64,000 nt of DNA, taken from contig CAIVKH010000188.1 of the NCBI GenBank assembly GCA_903906425.1, positions 1-64,000 of the forward strand, written 5' to 3'. This DNA comes from an uncultured bacterium. Its GTDB lineage: Bacteria; Verrucomicrobiota; Kiritimatiellia; CAIVKH01. The notes beneath the pieces are model-generated. The model saw nothing but the letters and a program-made list of their open reading frames with translations. It did no database searches and was not told where the DNA came from. Both the position numbers and the translations under genes were made by a program. Shown here in pieces: positions 1 to 6,600 of this stretch; position 1 is the first letter of the stretch, and every line of letters starts with the position of its first letter.

Positions 1-157
1 ATTCTTCTGTCAATCTATTTTCAGAAAAATCCACGCCGACCTCAACTGGTGAGGAGACTAGACGATTTGAGGAAACGCACAATAGAAATGTGGGCTGGTT
101 CTTCGCGTTCTGAATAGAGCCAAAGAAACGACGGCATCCGGCGAATCAAGGTCAATC

Positions 158-1468
158 ATGAAGACAACACGATCCGCTTCCAACGCCGTTTCCCGCCGCA
201 GTTTTCTGAAAGCATCCGCGCTGGCCGCAGGCGCCATAGCCGGCTTCCCGACGATCATTCCGGCCAACGTGCTCGGCCCATGCGCTCCGAGCCGTCGAAT
301 CAACATGGCGACGATTGGAACCGGCGGACGCGGCACCGGCGATCTGCAGGGCATGATGGGATTTCCCGACGTTCGAATGCTTGCCGTTTGCGATGTGGAC
401 CGCTCACGCCGGCAGCGGGCGCAACAGATCGTGAATCAACATTACGGCGATGACGCCTGCAAGGAATACGCCGACTTCCGCGAGCTGCTTTCGCGCGATG
501 ACATTGATGCGGTCGTCATCGGCACACCGGAGAACTGGCACTCGCTGCTGACCATCGCGGCGGCAAAAGCGGGCAAGGACATTTACTGCGAAAAACCATT
601 TGCTCCGACCATCGCCGAAGGGCGCGCGGCGGCGGACGCGGTGAGGCGCTACAACCGCGTGCTTCAGGTCGGCAGCCAGGAACGGTCGCGAGCGCTTGGA
701 CGCTACGCCTGCGAACTCGCGCGCAACGGCCGGCTCGGCCGCATCCACACCGTGCGCGTGAACCTGCCCGCGGCCCACAACGAAATCGGCGTGCAGGAAC
801 CGCAGCCGGTGCCGGATGGTTTTGATTACGACATGTGGCTCGGCCCCGCGCCGTGGGTGCCGTACACGCCGAAACGCTGCCACGGTGTCTTTCGCTGGAT
901 TCTCGATTACTCCGACGGCGAGCTGACCGACCGCGGCTGCCACGTCGGCGATCTGGCGATGTGGGGCAACGGAACCACCCAAACCGGCCCGGTCGAGATC
1001 GAAGGCCGCGCCGATTTCCCGAAGGACGGACTTTGGAACACGCCCTTCGGTTACGAAATCCACGCAAAGTTTGCCAACGGCGTGAAGATGATCATCCAGG
1101 ACGTCGAGCCGCGCGGCGTGAAATTCGAGGGCGACGAGGGCTGGGTTTTCTACCACGTCCACGAAGGCAACATCGAATCCTCGGACGAGCGACTCGTCCG
1201 CGAGCCGATCAGGCCGGACGAACTCCACCTCTACGACAACACGAACGACCACTATCGGAATTTCATCAATTGCATCCGCAGCCGGAAAGAAACCATCGCA
1301 CCCGCCGAGGGCGGCCATCGGACGGCGTCGCTCTGTCATTTGGCAACCATCGCATGCATTACCGGCCGCAAGCTCCGTTGGGATCCCGTCGCAGAGAAAT
1401 TCAAGGGCGACGACGCAGCGAACGGAATGGTTTCCCGCGCGATGCGCGCGCCGTGGCGCCTGGCATGA
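158..1468 (+). CDS. Tat-exported Gfo/Idh/MocA family oxidoreductase
   Basis: A 436-residue NAD(P)-dependent oxidoreductase of the Gfo/Idh/MocA type, which act on sugars, inositols or related polyols. The N-terminus is a twin-arginine signal (RRSFLK at residues 13-18, then an Ala-rich hydrophobic stretch), so a folded, cofactor-loaded enzyme is probably exported. The Rossmann dinucleotide loop GTGGRG is at about 54-59 and the family motif EKP at about 145-147. The C-terminal half has the usual substrate-side alpha/beta domain. The ATG at 158 places the Tat signal at the very start. It stands alone, converging on ybeY with only 13 bases between the stops. Tat-exported members are common in PVC bacteria, often in sugar catabolism; the substrate cannot be read from sequence. 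The 157 bases upstream hold nothing I can recognise. Confidence 0.9.
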   Translation: MKTTRSASNAVSRRSFLKASALAAGAIAGFPTIIPANVLGPCAPSRRINMATIGTGGRGTGDLQGMMGFPDVRMLAVCDVDRSRRQRAQQIVNQHYGDDACKEYADFRELLSRDDIDAVVIGTPENWHSLLTIAAAKAGKDIYCEKPFAPTIAEGRAAADAVRRYNRVLQVGSQERSRALGRYACELARNGRLGRIHTVRVNLPAAHNEIGVQEPQPVPDGFDYDMWLGPAPWVPYTPKRCHGVFRWILDYSDGELTDRGCHVGDLAMWGNGTTQTGPVEIEGRADFPKDGLWNTPFGYEIHAKFANGVKMIIQDVEPRGVKFEGDEGWVFYHVHEGNIESSDERLVREPIRPDELHLYDNTNDHYRNFINCIRSRKETIAPAEGGHRTASLCHLATIACITGRKLRWDPVAEKFKGDDAANGMVSRAMRAPWRLA

Positions 1469-1481
1469 TTCGAATGTCAGC

Positions 1482-1937
1482 CTAGGGATGCGCCGGAGCC
1501 GGCCTGTATTGCCGCAGCCATGCGCGTTCTCGCTTGTGCATCCGCGCACGCATCGCCGGCGTGCGGTCGTCGAAGCCCGCGAGATGATCGAAGCCGTGCG
1601 CGACGTAAAACGCCAGTTCGCGCGAAGGCTCGCCCCTTCGCCGCGTCGCCTCGGAAATCGCGCGCTCGAAATTCACATAAATTTCGCCGCGCATTCCTTC
1701 GACGCCCGGCGGCGGCGGCAGAGAGAACGTGATGACATCCGTCGGCCCGCTGTGATTCAGGAATCGCTCGTTGATCCCGGAAATTCCCGCGTCGTCGGTC
1801 ACGACAATCGAGATCTCCGCCCAATCACCCGCGCGAAATTCGGAGATGTTTTCCGCCAGCCATGACGCGAAGTGGCGGACGTCGGCGGATGAAACGGGAA
1901 ACTTTCCTTGCGCGTTGCTGACCGCGATTTTCATCAT
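1482..1937 (-). CDS. ybeY: Endoribonuclease YbeY (rRNA maturation factor), altered metal motif
   Basis: A 151-residue YbeY-type metal-dependent endoribonuclease, which acts in 16S rRNA 3' maturation and ribosome quality control. The conserved sequence around the fold (DDAGISGINERFL, then GPTDVITF) is clear. The family metal motif normally has three His (HGxLHLxGyDH). Here it is HGFDHLAGFDD at residues 114-124, with H114 and H118 kept but Asp at the third ligand position and Asp also replacing the usual Leu. The ATG overlaps the phoH stop as ATGA, so the two genes are translationally coupled, the usual phoH-ybeY arrangement. Identity is secure from fold motifs plus synteny; full catalytic competence is less certain. 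Confidence 0.9.
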   Translation of the reverse strand: MMKIAVSNAQGKFPVSSADVRHFASWLAENISEFRAGDWAEISIVVTDDAGISGINERFLNHSGPTDVITFSLPPPPGVEGMRGEIYVNFERAISEATRRRGEPSRELAFYVAHGFDHLAGFDDRTPAMRARMHKRERAWLRQYRPAPAHP

Positions 1938-2905
1938 TTCGGATTTCGAACTTCGGATTTTCGGGTCGCGGCGTAGGCCTGAATTATTTTCTGCACCAGT
2001 TCGTGCCGCACGACATCCGCGTCGGTCAGTTCGGCAATCGCGACGCCTTCGATGTTCGCGAGCGTCCTGCGCGCTTCGAGCAGGCCGGAACTTTTGTGCG
2101 CGGGCAAATCAACCTGCGTCACATCGCCGGTGATGACGCATTTCGAATCGAAACCGAGCCGCGTGAGAAACATGAACATCTGTTCGTTGGTCGTGTTCTG
2201 CGCCTCGTCCAGAATCACGAACGCGTGGTTCAGTGTGCGCCCGCGCATGAACGCGAGCGGCGCGACCTCGATGACACCGCGCTCGATGTGCTTCTCAATT
2301 TCCTCCGGCGGCATCATGTCGTAGAGCGCGTCGTAGAGCGGCCGCAAATACGGCAAAACTTTTTCGCGCATGTCGCCGGGCAGATAGCCGAGATTTTCGC
2401 CGGCCTCGACGGCGGGCCGCGTGAGGATGATGCGGCTGACATCGCCGCGCAGAAGTTCCGACACGGCCATCGCCATCGCCTGATAGGTCTTTCCCGTGCC
2501 GGCCGGCCCGAGTCCGAAAACGCAATCGCAGCGGCGGATCGCTTCGAGATAGCGCATCTGCCCGAACGTGCGCGGAAACACCGGCGGCTTGCCCGGCGCG
2601 ACATCAATCCGGCTCGCGTACAATTTTTCGAGATCGGCCTCGCGTCCGTCCTCGAAGGCCTTCAGCGCAAAGAAAACTCCGTGCTCGTGCAGCACGACAC
2701 CGTGATCGCGCGCAAATTTCAGCGCCTCGAAATATCGGACGGTCCGCAAAATCGCCGCGTCGTCGCCTTCGATTTTCAGCCACGTGTCGCGCGCCGAAAG
2801 TTTGACGCCCAGCACGCCCTCGATGCGCGCCAGATATTCCCCGCGGCGTCCGGTCAGCTCCGCCGCCTCGCGCGGGTTGTCAAAATATATCGTCTTTTCG
2901 CTCAT
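1934..2905 (-). CDS. phoH: PhoH family P-loop ATPase
   Basis: A 323-residue PhoH/PhoL-type cytoplasmic ATPase, a predicted RNA-associated P-loop NTPase. An N-terminal region of about 100 residues precedes the ATPase core. The Walker A motif GPAGTGKT is at about 133-140, and a Walker B segment VILDEAQN follows about 100 residues later. The ATG at 2905 is followed downstream by ybeY with a 4-base ATGA overlap, the arrangement conserved in many bacteria and linked to rRNA processing. A two-copy palindrome array (2920-2966) begins 15 bases upstream of the start and separates phoH from vapC. Confidence 0.95.
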   Translation of the reverse strand: MSEKTIYFDNPREAAELTGRRGEYLARIEGVLGVKLSARDTWLKIEGDDAAILRTVRYFEALKFARDHGVVLHEHGVFFALKAFEDGREADLEKLYASRIDVAPGKPPVFPRTFGQMRYLEAIRRCDCVFGLGPAGTGKTYQAMAMAVSELLRGDVSRIILTRPAVEAGENLGYLPGDMREKVLPYLRPLYDALYDMMPPEEIEKHIERGVIEVAPLAFMRGRTLNHAFVILDEAQNTTNEQMFMFLTRLGFDSKCVITGDVTQVDLPAHKSSGLLEARRTLANIEGVAIAELTDADVVRHELVQKIIQAYAATRKSEVRNPK

Positions 2906-2919
2906 CGCGTCTCTTCATT

Positions 2920-2966
2920 TTCCAATGATTGGAATTTTTCGCCTTCGTAATTTCCAATCATTGGAA
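2920..2966. repeat. 32-bp-phased palindrome array, locus 1 (2 copies)
   Basis: Perfect 15-bp palindromes at 2920-2934 (centre G) and 2952-2966 (centre C), start-to-start 32 bp. It lies between vapC and phoH (both minus). The second copy overlaps the 3' end of vapC and provides its stop codon. Confidence 0.95.
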
Positions 2967-3383
2967 CTTCCGCAAGCGCGCGGCGGGAATCCAGTTCTCC
3001 AGCCGGAGTCCCGAGATGCGCGCAAATTCGCGTGTGTTATTGGTGACAAGAATCAGTTCGTGGCGCAGCGCCTGCGCAGCAATCAGCATGTCGTGCGCGC
3101 CGATGGGCGTGCCGCGTTTTTCGAGCACAATGCGGGTGCGGGCGTAAAGGTCCGAATGCGTTTCGTCGTAGGAAATGATCCGCAGAGGCAACAGAAAACT
3201 CTCCATCAAAGCGATGTTGTGCGCCGGACGCGCGCTGCGCATGACACCGTACCAAAGCTCGCTGTGGGTGATCGCGGAGATCGCGAGGGCGCCTGCGGGC
3301 ATCGCCTCGATCCGCGCCACCATTTCCGGCGGGCGGTACCGCATGAAATGAATACACGTGTCGGTGTCCAGCAGATGACTCAT
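2958..3383 (-). CDS. vapC: VapC-type PIN-domain ribonuclease toxin
   Basis: A 141-residue PIN-domain endoribonuclease toxin that cleaves RNA when released from its antitoxin. Acidic residues expected of the active site are visible: D6 (LLDTD), E42 (THSELWYG) and D98 (AHDMLIAA), with an N/E-rich segment near 114-119. The start overlaps the vapB stop (TGATG). The last residues (RKFQ) and the stop codon are encoded by a copy of the dispersed palindrome at 2952-2966, so the C-terminus appears to have been set or rewritten by that repeat. Targets cannot be inferred. Confidence 0.92.
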   Translation of the reverse strand: MSHLLDTDTCIHFMRYRPPEMVARIEAMPAGALAISAITHSELWYGVMRSARPAHNIALMESFLLPLRIISYDETHSDLYARTRIVLEKRGTPIGAHDMLIAAQALRHELILVTNNTREFARISGLRLENWIPAARLRKFQ

Positions 3384-3616
3384 CAGTCAAAACTTTTTCG
3401 TGTCTTTTGCAAGGGTTGCCGGCGACCGCCGCCGAAAACATCCTCATCGAATTTGCCGGCGGCATCGAGCATTGAGCGATAGGAATCTTTTGCGGGCAAC
3501 AAGACGATGACATTGCCCTGCCGCTTGATGAAGACGCGGTCGCCCTCGAAGCGAAAGTCGCGGGGAAGCCGCACCGCCTGACTGCCACCATTTTGAAATA
3601 ACCGTGCCGTCGTCAT
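3383..3616 (-). CDS. vapB: VapB-type AbrB/SpoVT-fold antitoxin
   Basis: A 77-residue antitoxin. The N-terminal swapped-hairpin DNA-binding domain shows the characteristic pattern ARLFQNGGSQAVRLPRDFRF, followed by a strand pair and an acidic/aromatic tail that should wrap VapC. It binds and inhibits VapC and, in this family, represses its own operon. It is first in the vapB-vapC operon and its stop overlaps the vapC start. A good promoter lies directly upstream (3625-3652) and leaves only 8 bases between the -10 box and the ATG, suggesting an almost leaderless transcript. Confidence 0.92.
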   Translation of the reverse strand: MTTARLFQNGGSQAVRLPRDFRFEGDRVFIKRQGNVIVLLPAKDSYRSMLDAAGKFDEDVFGGGRRQPLQKTRKSFD

Positions 3617-3624
3617 GTGAACGA

Positions 3625-3652
3625 TCTATACCTCTGCGTAGCTACAAGTCAA
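3625..3652 (-). promoter_or_regulatory. Predicted sigma70-like promoter of vapBC with embedded 8-bp palindrome
   Basis: Reading the minus strand, TTGACT (3652-3647), a 16-base spacer and TATAGA (3630-3625) match -35/-10 boxes. The spacer contains the perfect palindrome GTAGCTAC (3638-3645), a plausible VapBC operator for autorepression. The -10 box ends 8 bases before the vapB ATG. Prediction only. Confidence 0.55.
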
Positions 3653-3661
3653 CCGGCGTCA

Positions 3662-6600
3662 TCATGGCGCGGGCTGGACGCCGAGGCGGAACTGCAGAAG
3701 CGGCGCGGGCGGGGCGTTGGTCAGGTCGAAGACGGCGGTGAAGTTCGTCACGATGACGGGGGGATTCGTGAGCACGAGAAACGGCGGGTCGCCGGCGTTG
3801 CTGGACATTTGCAGCGAGTAGATGCGGTTGCTGACGTACGGCCAGCGGATGACGTAGCGCGACAGGATGGGATCGGCAGAGGCGCCCGTGATTCTCAAGA
3901 TGCTGTTCGAGTCGGTCGACGATGTGCCGGCGATTTCTTCGGCGGCGTTGCTGAAGCCATCGCCATCGGCGTCGCCGGCGGGATCGAGAACAAACACGCT
4001 CGCACTGGCGGCCGGGCCAATATTGCCGGCGGCGTCGCGCGGCCAGACGAAAACATTGTTCGTGGCGTTGAGTTGGAGGCCACCGAGCGGCGCGGGCGAT
4101 GACGGTGCAAATGTTCCGTTCGTCGTGCCGCCGCCATTGGTCGTGCTGAGAAAATATCCGGCAACTCCGAGGCCGATGTCGGTGAAACCGCTCCACGAAC
4201 TCGTGATGACGTTGCCGGCGAAATAATTTCCGAACGCGCTCGTCGCCGCGATGACAACCGCGCCGGTTGCCGAGGGCGCAACGTTATCCACCGCGAACGG
4301 CGCGCTCGTCACCGCACGGCCCGCGAACCAGACATCGGAAGGCGTGACGCGAACGAGAACATTCGATGAAAACGCGATGGCGGGCGCGTTCGTAGTCGGC
4401 CACAGGATCGCTAGCGCATTTGACGGAGCAGTCACGATACCGCCGAGCTGCTGCGTCGCCGCGTTGTTGATGCTGACGCCGCCTGTGGCCGCTGTCGCAG
4501 AAGTCACGAAAAGATTCGTCCACGTTGCGCCGCCGTTCGCGGAAAATTCCACGCGCAGAGAAACCGGATCGCCATCGGCATCGAAAATGGAGTTGCTGAT
4601 GGTCACGCTGCCGGAACCGTTCAGCGGCCACTGCCGCGCAAAATTGATCGCCGCGCGCGGCCGCGAATCCACGCGCATCGTGACGCTGACGATGTTCGTC
4701 GGCGCGACCGGATCGTTGCCTTCGATGCGGACGAGCGCACGATACAATCCGCCGTTGGTTGCGATGGCGGCGTTCAGCGCGCACGGGGCATTGCTTGCGC
4801 TGACGCCGGAGACGGACCCTGTGGGCGGCTGGACGGCCAGCCAGTCAGCCGCGAATGCGTCGGATGTGATCGTGATGTCGTCGAGATACCAGCCTTCGTA
4901 GTGCGTGTAATAATCCGCACCGAACCGGAACATGAGGATGATGTCCTGATTCGCGAACGCGCTGAGATCGAATGACGCTTGCTGCCATCCGCCGGTGCCA
5001 GCGAAGCACGGCGGATAGTCGGGCGCGAACGCGGATTCGGGATTTGGCGTGATCATGTAAGGATAGCCGCCGACAGGCGTGAGGTAATCAAATGATGCAC
5101 CGGCATTCGTCGAGATTTCAACGACCGCGCCATCCCACGCATAAACGCCGTGATCGAGTTCGCTCCAAATCCAATGCCAGAAATTCAGCACGGCGTTGCT
5201 GCCGGGATGAAGCGTCGGCGTGTAGAGCCGGTCGTCGGACGCGTCAGGATAAAGATGCGTCGAATCGTCGCCCTGATACCAGGAATGCGTTCCAGAATGT
5301 GCCCGGTACGTCGTGATGTGCCACAAGTCGAGGCTACCGTTGTGCGTCCATTTGTTCGTTCCGCTTTCCATGTCGTCGGTCAAATCAACACGGACGACGC
5401 GCGCGGTCCACGACAGTTGACCGTTGCCTGCGTTGCTGACGACGATACTCACGATGCCGGTCGTTCCGCTTTCGACAAGATTCGTGCCGAGGTCCGGCGG
5501 CGTCACGATCATGACCGGATACGCGACGAGAAAAGCGAACGGGCCGTTGGTGGAAGTGTTCGCTCCCGGATCGGAAGCCGTGATGAAATAGCTGAACTGG
5601 TCGCCGCAAGTGCCGGGCGCGGGAATCGTCGCGGTGAAATGATCGTTCGCATTCGACGCCATCGCGGCGCTCTGCCACGTGCCGCCGTTGCGCTGCCAGT
5701 GGAGCGTGGCGGACGCGACGGCGAGATTGTCGGTGATGACGGCATCAACGTTGAACGGCGCGGGACGCGGCTGTGGATTTGCGAGCGGAACATGCGCGAT
5801 GACCGGCGGGACGGGGAACGACCTGGCATCGCGCGGATTTGTCTGGTCGGCAAATTCCGCCTGATTGTTGAAGCCGTCGCGATCCATGTCGCCGGAAAGC
5901 GAATTCCCGATGCCGCCGAAATAGAGCATCTCCCACCAATCCGCCATGCCGTTGCCATCGCCGTCCTGAGTGGCGGGCAGATATTTCGCCACGGCGTTGT
6001 GCGACCGGCCCATCGAAAATTTCCCGCCGGGATTGTCGGCGACGTTGATCGAATCCGGCAGCCTCGCGCCATCGAGATACCACCCCGTGAACCGGTACAT
6101 CACTCCGCTCACGATCCCAGCCGGCGGCGCGGTGATCGTGTGCGCGATGCTGTTGGCCGCCCACCACGTCGTCGTGCTGACGAGGCCCGGCGGCGACGAG
6201 CTCTGCACGAGGCCGTAGGAATCGAACCGCCACTGCCACGTCAGCCGCGAATTTTCCAATGATTGAAAACTCACGGAATTGGAATTTCCAATGATTGGAA
6301 CACTGCCGCTGCCGGTCCAGCCGGTGCAGGTGTAGCCGGCGAAATTTTCCGTCCATGCGAACGCGGGGGCGGTCGCGATGACGGTGTTACCGGATGCGAA
6401 TATCGTCACACCGTAGGGCGGCCAGACCGCGCCGGCGCGCACGGGCGTGCCTCTGACCTCCAACGAGACGGCGGCGGTGACGCTGAACTGGTAAAGCATC
6501 GCCGGCGCGCCTGCGGGGCTGACGGCCACGAGGCCGTTGGTGGCCGCAGTGATGTAATAATGAACAACGGTGTTCTGCGGCTGCGCGGGGATGAAACCGC

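Noticed and set aside
404-1549. Long minus-strand frame (381 codons) opposite the Gfo/Idh/MocA gene
   Set aside because: Antisense shadow of a high-G+C gene; no recognisable domain, while the plus strand encodes a complete Tat-exported oxidoreductase.
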